Positions 27,346 through 34,965 of a DNA stretch of 64,000 bases are shown here, piece by piece. The stretch lies in assembly GCA_963807305.1 (NCBI GenBank), contig CAWEBN010000005.1, positions 682,001 to 746,000 on the forward strand, given 5' to 3'. The notes beneath the pieces are model-generated. The model did no database searches, was not told where the DNA came from, and was given only the letters and a program-made list of their open reading frames with translations. Every line of letters begins with the position of its first letter. The first letter of the stretch is position 1. Origin of the DNA: JAOPZW01 sp963807305 (lineage in GTDB: Bacteria > Actinomycetota > Thermoleophilia > Solirubrobacterales > Solirubrobacteraceae). The position numbers and the translations under genes were made by a program.

Positions 27346-28656
27346 CTAGCCGTTGACCGAGAAGCTCGAGTTCGGGTTGACCTCGCGCCGGCGCGAGTAG
27401 AAGCCGGCGTCGAGCTCGAGGTCGGTGTTGTAGGCGCAGCGGACCTTGATCGGGTCGGCGTCGTGGTCGTGGCCGTGCTCGACGCGGTCGATCAGCTCGG
27501 CCATCAGGTGGCCGACGACGGGGGCGTTCTTGAACTGGTTGCCGCTCGTGCCGATGGCCATGTAGAAGCCGTCGAGGACCGAGCGGTCGTAGATCGGGAT
27601 CCAGTCGTCGGAGACGTCGTAGAGGTCGACGATCCCCTTGCGCTCGTTGGGGATGCGCAGCGAGGGCATGCGCCGCGCGAGCCGGAAGACCTGCGCCTCC
27701 CACTGCTGCTCGGTGACGTGGCGGTCGAACTTGTCGGGCTCGTCGACCCAGACCCGCGGGTCGCAGTCGGGGTCCTCTGAGCCGATGAGGATGTTGTTGC
27801 CGCTCTCGGGGCGGAAGTAGATGCCGGTGTCGCCGTCGGACGTGTGGTAGCCGTCGTGCTCGAAGTCGAAGTCCGGCGGCGAGGGCACGTGGTGGACCTC
27901 GTGGCGCAGCGCGCGCGTCTTGACGTTCATCTCGTCCTCGACGCCGGCCATGCGGTTGATGACGAACGAGTGCGGGCCGGCGACGTTGACCACGATCGGC
28001 GCGTCGATCTCGGTGCCGTCGGTCAGGGTCACGCCGGCGACGCGGCCGTCGGCGCGGCGGATCTCGGCCACCTCGGCGCGGAAGAGGAACTCGCCGCCCT
28101 TGGCCTCGGCCGCCCGCTGGAGGTTGTGGCTGGCCAGCTGGGGATCGTTCACGTAGCCCGATCCGGGGGTGAAGATCGCGCCGTCGAGCTCGCCCTGGGG
28201 CTCGTCCCAGAAGTGCGGATCGTCGGGGCGCCGCGGCGGCCAGAAGGCGTCCGTGGAGTAGACGGGGACCTTCTCGACGAGGGTGGCGTTGTCCCACTCC
28301 TCGTACTCGACGCCGAGGTCGCGGTAGTGGCCCAGGACCTTCTCGTGGTGACCGGTGGCGCTCTTGAGCAGCACGGTGCCGCACTGCATGTAGCGCGCGG
28401 TGCCCATGTCGTCGACCGTGCCGAGGTAGCGCTCCCAGTCCTGCCAGTAGAAGAAGCCCTCGTAGGCCATCGCGACGCCGTCGCGCGAGGAGTAGTGGGC
28501 GCGCACGATCGCGCACGAGTTGCTCGTCGGCCCGTAGCCGGAGGTCGGCAGCTTGTCGATGTTCAGCGTCTTGTAGCCGCGTTTGCACAGCTCGAACGCG
28601 GTCGCCGCCCCGATGACGCCGGCGCCGATGATGATCGCGTCAGCCTGCCTGCTCAT
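27346..28656 (-). CDS. DAO-family FAD amine oxidase (sarcosine oxidase beta-like)
   Basis: A 436-residue FAD-dependent oxidoreductase of the sarcosine oxidase beta/D-amino acid oxidase family. The dinucleotide-binding AIIIGAGVIGAATAFEL begins at residue 7 and the second FAD motif DGFYMAIGTSGNQFKNAP lies near 385. It lacks a GcvT domain, unlike the 809-residue protein. By position next to the MttB-like gene it probably oxidises dimethylglycine or sarcosine. No alpha, gamma or delta sarcosine oxidase subunits are nearby, so a monomeric enzyme or dehydrogenase is expected. An operator-like CTAATATATCTG sits 6 bp above the start. Confidence 0.82.
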   Translation of the reverse strand: MSRQADAIIIGAGVIGAATAFELCKRGYKTLNIDKLPTSGYGPTSNSCAIVRAHYSSRDGVAMAYEGFFYWQDWERYLGTVDDMGTARYMQCGTVLLKSATGHHEKVLGHYRDLGVEYEEWDNATLVEKVPVYSTDAFWPPRRPDDPHFWDEPQGELDGAIFTPGSGYVNDPQLASHNLQRAAEAKGGEFLFRAEVAEIRRADGRVAGVTLTDGTEIDAPIVVNVAGPHSFVINRMAGVEDEMNVKTRALRHEVHHVPSPPDFDFEHDGYHTSDGDTGIYFRPESGNNILIGSEDPDCDPRVWVDEPDKFDRHVTEQQWEAQVFRLARRMPSLRIPNERKGIVDLYDVSDDWIPIYDRSVLDGFYMAIGTSGNQFKNAPVVGHLMAELIDRVEHGHDHDADPIKVRCAYNTDLELDAGFYSRRREVNPNSSFSVNG

Positions 28657-28661
28657 CCGGG

Positions 28662-28673
28662 CTAATATATCTG
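28662..28673. promoter_or_regulatory. operator-like CTAATATATCTG between FAD oxidase and GntR starts
   Basis: This copy differs by two bases from CTGATATATCAG. It lies in the 28-bp gap between two divergent start codons (28656 and 28685), so a protein bound here would control both. The tight spacing implies leaderless or nearly leaderless transcripts on at least one side. Confidence 0.5.
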
Positions 28674-28684
28674 TCTTCAGGCCA

Positions 28685-29353
28685 GTGGTCGATGAACGTC
28701 CCACCACCGTTGTCCCGGTTCCCGGCGAGCTGCTGGCCGATCGCGCGTACGCCGAGCTGCGCGACCGCATCGTCACGCTGGCCATCGCGCCGGGCGCGCC
28801 GATCAACGAGGACGCGCTCGGGCGCGAGCTCGAGATGGGGCGCACCCCGGTCCGCGAGGCGATCAAGCGCCTCGCGCTCGAGCGCCTCGTCACGGTCTAT
28901 CCGCGCCGCGGCACCTTCGCCTCGGAGATCAACATCACCGACCTCGCGGCCATCTCCGACGTCCGGGTGCAGCTCGAGGGCCACGCCGCGCGCCGCGCCG
29001 CCGAGCGCCTGACCCCCGACCAGCGCGACCAGCTCGACGCGCTGGTCGCCGAGATCGACGCGCGCGAGGGCAGCGGCGACGCCGACGCGCTCATGCGCCT
29101 GGACGCCGAGATCCACCGCAGCGTCTACGAGTGGTCGGGCAACGCCTACCTGCAGGAGACGCTCGAGCGCTACCTGAACCTGTCGCTGCGCATCTGGTAC
29201 CTGGTGCTCGACCGCCTGCCCCACCTGTTCGACCGCGTCCACGAGCACCGCGACCTGCTGGCCGCCATCCGCGCCGGACAGCCCAAGCGCGCCCACGACA
29301 TCGCCGCCGACCACGTGGCGACGTTCGAGACCGAGATCCGCGGCGTCCTCTAG
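28685..29353 (+). CDS. GntR-family regulator, FCD (FadR) subfamily
   Basis: A 222-residue regulator: winged HTH (RAYAELRDRIVTLAIAPGAP, then LGRELEMGRTPVREAIKRL, the standard GntR signature) and an FCD ligand domain whose metal-binding residues are probably Asp/His near DAEIHRSVYEWSGN and HEHRDLLAAIRAG. The GTG at 28685 gives the usual length; longer frames read into the divergent gene. Because it sits at one of three CTGATATATCAG-like sites it is the best candidate regulator of the choline/dimethylglycine genes. Confidence 0.87.
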   Translation: MVDERPTTVVPVPGELLADRAYAELRDRIVTLAIAPGAPINEDALGRELEMGRTPVREAIKRLALERLVTVYPRRGTFASEINITDLAAISDVRVQLEGHAARRAAERLTPDQRDQLDALVAEIDAREGSGDADALMRLDAEIHRSVYEWSGNAYLQETLERYLNLSLRIWYLVLDRLPHLFDRVHEHRDLLAAIRAGQPKRAHDIAADHVATFETEIRGVL

Positions 29354-29368
29354 GGCGCCGGCGGCGCG

Positions 29369-30112
29369 TCAGTCCTCGTCGGCCGACACGCGCAGGGCGC
29401 GCAGCTCGGACAGCTCGCGCTCGGTCACCGGCTCGGTGACCTCGAGCGGCTCGCGCACGCGCAGGTCCCAGCCCGTGGCCTCGCGGACGTCGTCGAGCTC
29501 GACGCCGGGGTGCAGGGCGACCAGCTCGAGCTCGCCGTCGTCGGGCGACGGGCGCAGGATGCCGAGGTCGGTGATGACGGCAGAGCCGGGCCCGCCGTTG
29601 GCTCCGTCGAGCTCGCGGCCGACCGAGGTGACGAAGTCCACCTCGTCCACGAAGGAGCGCTGCGAGTGGCGCAGCAGAACGATCACGCGGCCGGCCGAGC
29701 GCGCGATCTCCGGCGCGCCGCCGGCGCCGGGCAGGCGCACCTTGGGGGCGGCGTAGTCGCCGATCACCGTGGTGTTGATGTTGCCGAAGCGGTCGATCTG
29801 CGAGGCGCCGAGGAAGCCGACGTCGATCCGCCCGCCGCCGATCCAGTAGTTGAACATCTCCGGCACCGAGACCAGGTCCTGCGCGCCGGCGGCGAGGTCG
29901 TCGTCGCCGATCGACAGGGGCAGGCGCTGCGGGCGCGCCCCGATGGCGCCGGACTCGTAGACGAGCACGCAGCCGGGCGCGTCCAGGCGCCGGGCGAGGT
30001 TGGCGGCGGCATTGGGAGGCCCGACCCCGACCAGCACGACCTCGCCGTCGACCAGCTCGCGCGCGGCGCCGATCGTCATGACCTCCTCGGGAGTCGGGTC
30101 GGTGGCGCTCAC
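29369..30112 (-). CDS. catJ: CoA-transferase subunit B (3-oxoadipate/glutaconate type)
   Basis: A 247-residue beta subunit of a two-subunit family I CoA-transferase. The VYESGAIGARPQRLP segment contains the Glu that forms the covalent CoA thioester in the glutaconate and CatJ enzymes. FNYWIGGGRIDVGFLGASQID is typical of the group. The GTG at 30112 overlaps the A-subunit stop (GTGA); an ATG at 30079 sits too close to its AGGAGG to be preferred. Next to a beta-ketoadipyl-CoA thiolase, 3-oxoadipate plus succinyl-CoA is the probable substrate pair, but glutaconate-like substrates are possible. Confidence 0.75.
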   Translation of the reverse strand: MSATDPTPEEVMTIGAARELVDGEVVLVGVGPPNAAANLARRLDAPGCVLVYESGAIGARPQRLPLSIGDDDLAAGAQDLVSVPEMFNYWIGGGRIDVGFLGASQIDRFGNINTTVIGDYAAPKVRLPGAGGAPEIARSAGRVIVLLRHSQRSFVDEVDFVTSVGRELDGANGGPGSAVITDLGILRPSPDDGELELVALHPGVELDDVREATGWDLRVREPLEVTEPVTERELSELRALRVSADED

Positions 30113-30957
30113 CGCGCCACCGCCGGCGCCCCGACGGGCGCGTCCGCCGCGAGGACGTTCTCCTCCATCCATTGCGTGAAGCGGTCGCGGTCGCGCGAGA
30201 TCGCTTCCCAGTCGGAGTAGAAGCCGTTGTCGCGCACGGAGAAGCCGGCGGCGTAGGACGGCCACGCGCCGCCGGGCACATGGCAGACGGCGTCGAGCAC
30301 CCACGCGGGCAGCACCACCGAGCGCGGCTTGGGCGTGAGCTCCTCGACCACCTCCTCGACCGTGACGATCGAGCGCTTGGCCGCGAGGACGGCCTCCTTC
30401 TGGACCCCGGAGAGCCCCCAGAGCTGGACGTTGCCCTGCCTGTCCGCCTGCTGGGCGTGGATGATCGCGACGTCGGGGTTGATGGCACGCACGGCGGTGA
30501 GCTTCTCGCCGGTGAACGGGCAGTCGATGAAGGCGACGTCGGCGTTGTGCTCGGGCAGGTCGGTGCCGGCGTAGCCGCGCAGCGTTCCGAACGGGAGGTT
30601 CGCCGCACCGGCCACGTAGGCGTTGGCCAGGCCGGCGTGGGAGTGCTCGACGAGCTCGATCGGCCGCGGCCAGCCGTGCTCGACGGCGTCGCGCATGCGG
30701 TGCAGCGACCCGACGCCCGGGTTGCCGCCGTAGGAGAAGATCATCCGCTCGACGCGCCCGAGGCCGATCATCTGGTCGAAGAGGACGTCCGGCGTCAACC
30801 GGACCACGGTGAGATCGGTGAGGCCCTGGCGCAGCAGCTCATGGCCGGCGGCGAACGGGATGAGGTGCGTGAAGCCCTCGAGGGAGACGAAGCTTCCATC
30901 CCTCACCAGCGCCGCGACGGCTTCGGGCAGCGGCTGGAGTCTGCCGGCCTTCCTCAC
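30109..30957 (-). CDS. catI: CoA-transferase subunit A (3-oxoadipate/glutaconate type)
   Basis: A 282-residue alpha subunit, with FVSLEGFTHLIPFAAGHELLRQG, FSYGGNPGVGSLHRMRDAV and the CoA-binding GNVQLWGLSG segments of the CatI/glutaconate transferase A group, rather than the PcaI type (which has a different GGF pattern). Start GTG 30957 follows GGGGAGG. An 18-bp perfect palindrome lies 29 bp above the start. The gene begins a unit that ends with the B subunit and is oriented the same way as the upstream thiolase, with 99 bp between them. Confidence 0.75.
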   Translation of the reverse strand: MRKAGRLQPLPEAVAALVRDGSFVSLEGFTHLIPFAAGHELLRQGLTDLTVVRLTPDVLFDQMIGLGRVERMIFSYGGNPGVGSLHRMRDAVEHGWPRPIELVEHSHAGLANAYVAGAANLPFGTLRGYAGTDLPEHNADVAFIDCPFTGEKLTAVRAINPDVAIIHAQQADRQGNVQLWGLSGVQKEAVLAAKRSIVTVEEVVEELTPKPRSVVLPAWVLDAVCHVPGGAWPSYAAGFSVRDNGFYSDWEAISRDRDRFTQWMEENVLAADAPVGAPAVAR

Positions 30958-30985
30958 CCCGGAACCTCCCCATTTTCGTTCGTCA

Positions 30986-31003
30986 TGCGCACATATGTGC
31001 GCA
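30986..31003. promoter_or_regulatory. 18-bp palindrome TGCGCACATATGTGCGCA above CoA-transferase genes
   Basis: A perfect 18-bp palindrome in the gap between the thiolase stop and the CoA-transferase A start. A 15-of-18 match lies at 32897-32914 above the esterase gene. The PcaR-like IclR protein encoded at 33 kb is the probable binder, by proximity and pathway. Confidence 0.6.
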
Positions 31004-31056
31004 ACAGGAACACATTACCGAAGTGCGGTGACGCGGGAAAGGGCCCGGGTAGCCGG

Positions 31057-32244
31057 TCAGACGCGCTCGACGGTGAGCGCCATGCCCTGGCCGACGCCGA
31101 TGCACAGCGTGGCCAGACCGCGCCTGAGGTCCCCGTCCTCCAGCCGTCTCAGGAGCCCGAGTACGAGGCGCACACCGGAGGCGCCGAGCGGGTGGCCCAC
31201 CGCGATCGCACCGCCGTAGGCGTTGACCGTCTCGGGGTCGAGCCCCAGGCGCCGGACGCTCGCGATGACCTGGGTCGCGAAGGCCTCGTTGATCTCGACC
31301 GCGTCGAGATCCGAGACCTCCCAGCCCGTGCGCGCGAGCACCTTCTGCGTGGACGGTACGGGGCCAAGGCCCATGATGTGCGGCGGCACACCGGCCGAGG
31401 CCGAGGCCACGATCCGCGCGCGCGGGGTGAGGCCGTGACGCTCCAGCGCCTCCGCGCTGGCGACGACGATCGCCGAGGCGCCGTCGGAGAGCGGCGATGC
31501 GCTGCCGGCGGTCACGACGCCGTCGGCCTTGAAGGCGGGCTTGAGCTTGGCCAGCGCCTCGGCGCTGGTGTCCGCCCGCGGCACCTCGTCCGTCGCCACC
31601 TCCTCGCCCTTGCCCGTCTCGACGGACACGAAGTCGAGCGCCAGCCGGTCCTGGTGCTCGGCGGTGAGCTGCTGCGAGCGCAGGCCCCAGGCGTCGGAGT
31701 CCTCGCGGCTGATGCCGTCCAGGACCGCCACCTCCTCGGCGGTCTCGCCGAGGCTGATCGTCGCCTTGCCGCCGTCGAGGTCCTTGAACCTGGGGTTGAC
31801 CAGGCGCCAGCCGAGCGTGGTGTCGACCACGTCGCCGGCGGCCGCCCACGGCCGCGGGCTCTTGGGCAGGACCATCGGCGCGCGCGTCATCGACTCGACG
31901 CCGCCGGCCACGACGACGTCGGCCTCGCCGCTGCGGATCTGCTGCGCCGCGGAGGCGACGGCCTGCAGGCTGCTGGCGCACAGCCGGTTGACGGTGTAGC
32001 CGGGGACCTCGTCCGGCAGGCCGGCCAGCAGCGCCGCCATGCGCGCGACGTTGCGGTTGTCCTCGCCCGCCTGGTTGGCGGCGCCGAAGATCACCTCGTC
32101 GACCGCATCGAGCGGGACGCCGGCGCGCTCCAGGGCGGCGCCGAGGACGAGGGCGGCGAGGTCGTCGGGGCGCGAGTCGGCCAGGGCGCCGCGATAGCGC
32201 CCGAAGGGCGTGCGGACGCCGCCCACGAGAAAGGCATCGGTCAT
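31057..32244 (-). CDS. pcaF: acetyl-CoA C-acyltransferase, beta-ketoadipyl-CoA thiolase type
   Basis: A 395-residue thiolase that cleaves 3-oxoadipyl-CoA to succinyl-CoA and acetyl-CoA. Catalytic residues are visible: nucleophile Cys in VNRLCASSLQAV, His in GHPLGASG and Cys in LCIGVGQG. The third motif normally reads CxGGGxG; here the middle Gly is Val, a conservative but uncommon change. The N-terminal VGGVRTPFGRYRGAL is standard. ATG 32244 overlaps the esterase stop. The neighbours (CoA-transferase, PcaR-like regulator, dioxygenase) favour the beta-ketoadipate pathway over fatty acid degradation. Confidence 0.85.
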   Translation of the reverse strand: MTDAFLVGGVRTPFGRYRGALADSRPDDLAALVLGAALERAGVPLDAVDEVIFGAANQAGEDNRNVARMAALLAGLPDEVPGYTVNRLCASSLQAVASAAQQIRSGEADVVVAGGVESMTRAPMVLPKSPRPWAAAGDVVDTTLGWRLVNPRFKDLDGGKATISLGETAEEVAVLDGISREDSDAWGLRSQQLTAEHQDRLALDFVSVETGKGEEVATDEVPRADTSAEALAKLKPAFKADGVVTAGSASPLSDGASAIVVASAEALERHGLTPRARIVASASAGVPPHIMGLGPVPSTQKVLARTGWEVSDLDAVEINEAFATQVIASVRRLGLDPETVNAYGGAIAVGHPLGASGVRLVLGLLRRLEDGDLRRGLATLCIGVGQGMALTVERV

Positions 32245-32903
32245 GCGGAGCGCTCCAAGAGGTCGGTGAGCAGGGAACGAACGGCGACGATCTCGTCGTC
32301 GTTGATCCCGTGCTCTTGGTCGTCGTAAACATGAAGCTCGCAGCGCGCGCCGGCGCGCTGGAAGGCCACCACCGTCGCGCGGACGGCGTCGACCGGGATC
32401 CAGTCGTCGTCCTCGGCGATCCCGAAGAACATCGGCAGCCCGTCGAGCGAGCCGGCCGGCAGGCGGTCGGCGGCCGGGGGCCCGAACAGCGCGCCGGTGA
32501 GGATGGCCGCGGCGCCGTACGGATAGGGGCGCCGGGCCAGGTGCTCGGCCACGATGCAGGCACCCTGGGAGAAGCCCACGAGGGCGATGGCGGGCAGCGA
32601 GCGCTCGCCGCCGCGGGCCGCGGTGACGGCGGCTGCGATGGCCTCGAGCGACCATCCGAGGCAGGGCTCGTTGTCCTCCATCGGGTCGTAGAAGCGGCCT
32701 GGGTACCACGAGCGCCCGGACGCGCGCGGGAGGACGTAGGCGACGTCATCGTCGAGCGCGAGGCGCCGGGCGGCGTCGAGCATGAACGCGGGGTCCTGGT
32801 CGCGGCCGTGGACGAGCACCGCGGCGACCCGGGCGTCGGGATTGCCCGCTCGCACCAGCTCGGTGCCGAGATGCGGATTGGCCGTCACGTTCGTAATGCG
32901 CAC
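32241..32903 (-). CDS. phospholipase/carboxylesterase-family alpha/beta hydrolase
   Basis: A 220-residue COG0400-like hydrolase: VLVHGRDQD (oxyanion region), nucleophile Ser in GFSQGAC, acid Asp in GIAEDDDWIP and His in DDQEHGIND. Relatives include MhqD, linked to hydroquinone and quinone stress, which fits the aromatic context. The GTG at 32903 lies inside the palindrome, with a GTG at 32888 as an alternative; neither has a clear ribosome-binding site, so translation may be leaderless. It is coupled to the thiolase by ATGA overlap. Confidence 0.75.
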   Translation of the reverse strand: MRITNVTANPHLGTELVRAGNPDARVAAVLVHGRDQDPAFMLDAARRLALDDDVAYVLPRASGRSWYPGRFYDPMEDNEPCLGWSLEAIAAAVTAARGGERSLPAIALVGFSQGACIVAEHLARRPYPYGAAAILTGALFGPPAADRLPAGSLDGLPMFFGIAEDDDWIPVDAVRATVVAFQRAGARCELHVYDDQEHGINDDEIVAVRSLLTDLLERSA

Positions 32904-32914
32904 AGACGTACGCA
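32897..32914. promoter_or_regulatory. second copy of the TGCGCAC palindrome at the esterase/thiolase promoter
   Basis: TGCGCACAGACGTACGCA matches the 30986 palindrome at 15 of 18 positions and keeps the outer TGCG/CGCA arms. It lies 26 bp below the IclR stop and overlaps the 5' end of the esterase gene. Two copies at two units of one pathway support an operator. Confidence 0.55.
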
Positions 32915-32940
32915 GAGCGCACGCTAGCAGGCCGCTGCGC

Positions 32941-33762
32941 TCAGCTGACGGTGCGGTGGTAGGCCGGGCCCTGCTGGGTCAGCGCGTTGGAGATCGTGTT
33001 GGCCGTCTCGACCAGCGGCGGCAGGATGCGACGGCGCAGGTCGTCGAGCGAAACGCGAGACACCGCCGAGGACACGTTGAGCGCGGCGATCGTCTCCGGG
33101 CCGCGGCGGATGGGCGCCGCCACCGAGCGCAGGCCGATCTCGAGCTCCTGGTCGACGAGCGCCCAGCCGCGCTGGCGGATCTCGTCGAGGGAGGCGCGCA
33201 GCCGGTCGGGATCGGTCGTCGTGCGCTCGGTCCACGCCGCGAGCGTGCTCGTCTTCAGGTAGCGGTCGAGCTCATCCTCGGGAAGGGCGGCGAGCAGGAC
33301 GCGCCCCATGGACGTGCAGTGCGCCGGCAGGCGCGTGCCGACGCTCAGCGTGATCGACATGATCCGCCGGGTGGGCACGCGTGCGACGTAGACGACGTCG
33401 GGCAGGTCGAGGGTCGCGGCCGAGCACGACTCGTGCGTCTCCTCGACCAGCGTCTCCATGAGCGGCAGCGCCAGCTCGGAGAGGTTCAGCGACGAGAGAT
33501 AGGCCCAGCCGAGGGTCAGCAGGCGCGGCGTGGGCGAGAACAGGCGCCCGTCCGACCGCACGTGCCCGAGCTTCTCGAGCGTGAGCAGGATGCGGCGCGC
33601 CGTGGCGCGCGTGATGCCGGTGAGGTTGGCCACCTCGCTGAGCGTGAGCGCCGGGCGCTGGCGCGTGAAGACCTGGATCACTGCCATGCCGCGCTCGAGC
33701 GACTGCAGCGACTGCTGGCGCTCGCCGTTGGTGGCACGGTCGGTCTCCGGCGCATCGGCCAT
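32941..33762 (-). CDS. PcaR/PcaU-like IclR-family regulator of aromatic catabolism
   Basis: A 273-residue IclR protein: winged HTH (LTLSEVANLTGITRATARRI at about 40-60) with the SLQSLERGMAVIQVF opening characteristic of the PcaR/PcaU/PobR subgroup, and an effector domain with TSMGRVLLAAL and ELEIGLRSVAAPIR. Members respond to 3-oxoadipate, protocatechuate or p-hydroxybenzoate. It precedes the esterase/thiolase and CoA-transferase genes on the same strand. The conserved palindromes at both downstream units are its likely targets. Confidence 0.85.
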   Translation of the reverse strand: MADAPETDRATNGERQQSLQSLERGMAVIQVFTRQRPALTLSEVANLTGITRATARRILLTLEKLGHVRSDGRLFSPTPRLLTLGWAYLSSLNLSELALPLMETLVEETHESCSAATLDLPDVVYVARVPTRRIMSITLSVGTRLPAHCTSMGRVLLAALPEDELDRYLKTSTLAAWTERTTTDPDRLRASLDEIRQRGWALVDQELEIGLRSVAAPIRRGPETIAALNVSSAVSRVSLDDLRRRILPPLVETANTISNALTQQGPAYHRTVS

Positions 33763-33914
33763 TGGCTGACTGTAACGGAGGATCCGGGGCGCACGGGGAC
33801 GCTGACCCGTTCCGACCTGTAGATTCGTTGGACGCACACGCGTTCGCTCCGCGCACACTGGGGTACCGAGGCGGCGATGGTTGACAACGATGTCATGACA
33901 GCGGGTCAGCGCTC

Positions 33915-34037
33915 GTGGAGCTGAGGCTCGGCGCGGACTTCGCGCGCCTGGTCGACGCCGAGGACCTGACCGGCTTCGCGGTCGTGCTCGAGGGCGGTGA
34001 GGAACGGCGACTCGACGTGAGCGGCGACCAGGCGTGA
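33915..34037 (+). CDS. possible 40-residue leader ORF before the deacetylase
   Basis: A GTG frame reading MELRLGADFARLVDAEDLTG and ending GEERRLDVSGDQA, which overlaps the polysaccharide deacetylase GTG by 4 bp (GTGA). Acidic, no family recognised. The overlap suggests translational coupling. It could also be a remnant of a longer protein. There is no clear ribosome-binding site. Confidence 0.35.
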   Translation: MELRLGADFARLVDAEDLTGFAVVLEGGEERRLDVSGDQA

Positions 34038-34825
34038 GCGGCGACCTGCGCAACGCGGTCCTGCTCAGCTTCGACAACCTCGGGGAGGCGGCCGACCTCG
34101 AGCGCGGGACCGCGCGGGCGCCGGTCGGCGACGACCCGTCGGTCACCGTCGGTCTGCCACGCGCGCTGGAGGCCCTGGCGGGGCTCGATCTGCGCGCGAC
34201 GTTCTTCGTCGAGGGCCTGAACGCCGAGCTCTATCCCGACGCCCTGCGCGCCATCGCCGCGGCCGGGCACGAGGTGGGGCTGCACGGCTGGCGCCACGAG
34301 GTCTGGAACGCGCTCTCGCCGGCCGAGGAGGACGAGCTCCTCGGGCGCGGCGTCGGCGCGCTCGCGGCCCTCGGCCTCGAGGTCGAGGGCTTCCGTCCGC
34401 CCGGCGGCGGACTGGGCTCGCGGACGCTCGAGGCCCTGGCCGCGCACGGTCTGCACTGGTGCTCGCCCGCGGGCGAGCGCGCGGGGCGCACCGGCGCCAT
34501 CGCCTGCCTGCCCTTCCGCTGGCCGGCCGTCGACGCCTACCACCGACTCGAGTCCTTCACCGACCGGCGCACGTCACGGGGCGATCGGGCGGACGTCGCC
34601 TCGCCGCGCGAGGCCGCAGATGCGCTCATCGGCGCCCTCGACGCGCGAGGCGACGCCCCGCTCGTGCTGATCCTGCACCCCTTCCTCATGCTCTCGGAGT
34701 CGGAGGCGGGGGAGGCCCGCAGGGTGATGGAGCACCTGGCCGGGCTGGTGGCGCGGGGCGAGCGCCGGGTGGCGCCGGGCCGCGAGCTCGCGGCGCTGGT
34801 GGGCGAGGGGATCCCGCGCGGCTGA
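34034..34825 (+). CDS. polysaccharide deacetylase-fold (NodB) protein
   Basis: A 263-residue NodB-fold protein without signal peptide. It keeps the second metal motif (GHEVGLHGWRHE) and the FRPPGG motif. The first motif, usually TFDDG, reads SFDNLG, so one metal-binding Asp is replaced by Asn. RATFFVEGL and ILHPFLMLSE are also typical. Cytoplasmic NodB proteins may act on amides of small molecules rather than on peptidoglycan. Convergent with the dioxygenase gene across a clear hairpin. Confidence 0.8.
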   Translation: MSGDLRNAVLLSFDNLGEAADLERGTARAPVGDDPSVTVGLPRALEALAGLDLRATFFVEGLNAELYPDALRAIAAAGHEVGLHGWRHEVWNALSPAEEDELLGRGVGALAALGLEVEGFRPPGGGLGSRTLEALAAHGLHWCSPAGERAGRTGAIACLPFRWPAVDAYHRLESFTDRRTSRGDRADVASPREAADALIGALDARGDAPLVLILHPFLMLSESEAGEARRVMEHLAGLVARGERRVAPGRELAALVGEGIPRG

Positions 34826-34854
34826 CGGTCGTTCGTCGCGGCGCCGTCCTGACT

Positions 34855-34875
34855 TGGGGTCGTCCTGCGACCCCA
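34855..34875. terminator. bidirectional hairpin terminator between deacetylase and dioxygenase
   Basis: TGGGGTCG (34855-34862) pairs perfectly with CGACCCCA (34868-34875) around a 5-nt loop, and flanking GTCCT/AGGAC can extend the stem. It lies between convergent stops. T runs are absent, as is common in GC-rich actinobacteria. Confidence 0.6.
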
Positions 34876-34965
34876 GGACACGACAGCCGCACATCGGGCG
34901 TTCGTGCCCGCTTCCCTCGGTGCCCGGCCGCGGGGCGGGGGAGCGGCGCGCGGGCGAGGCCGCGC

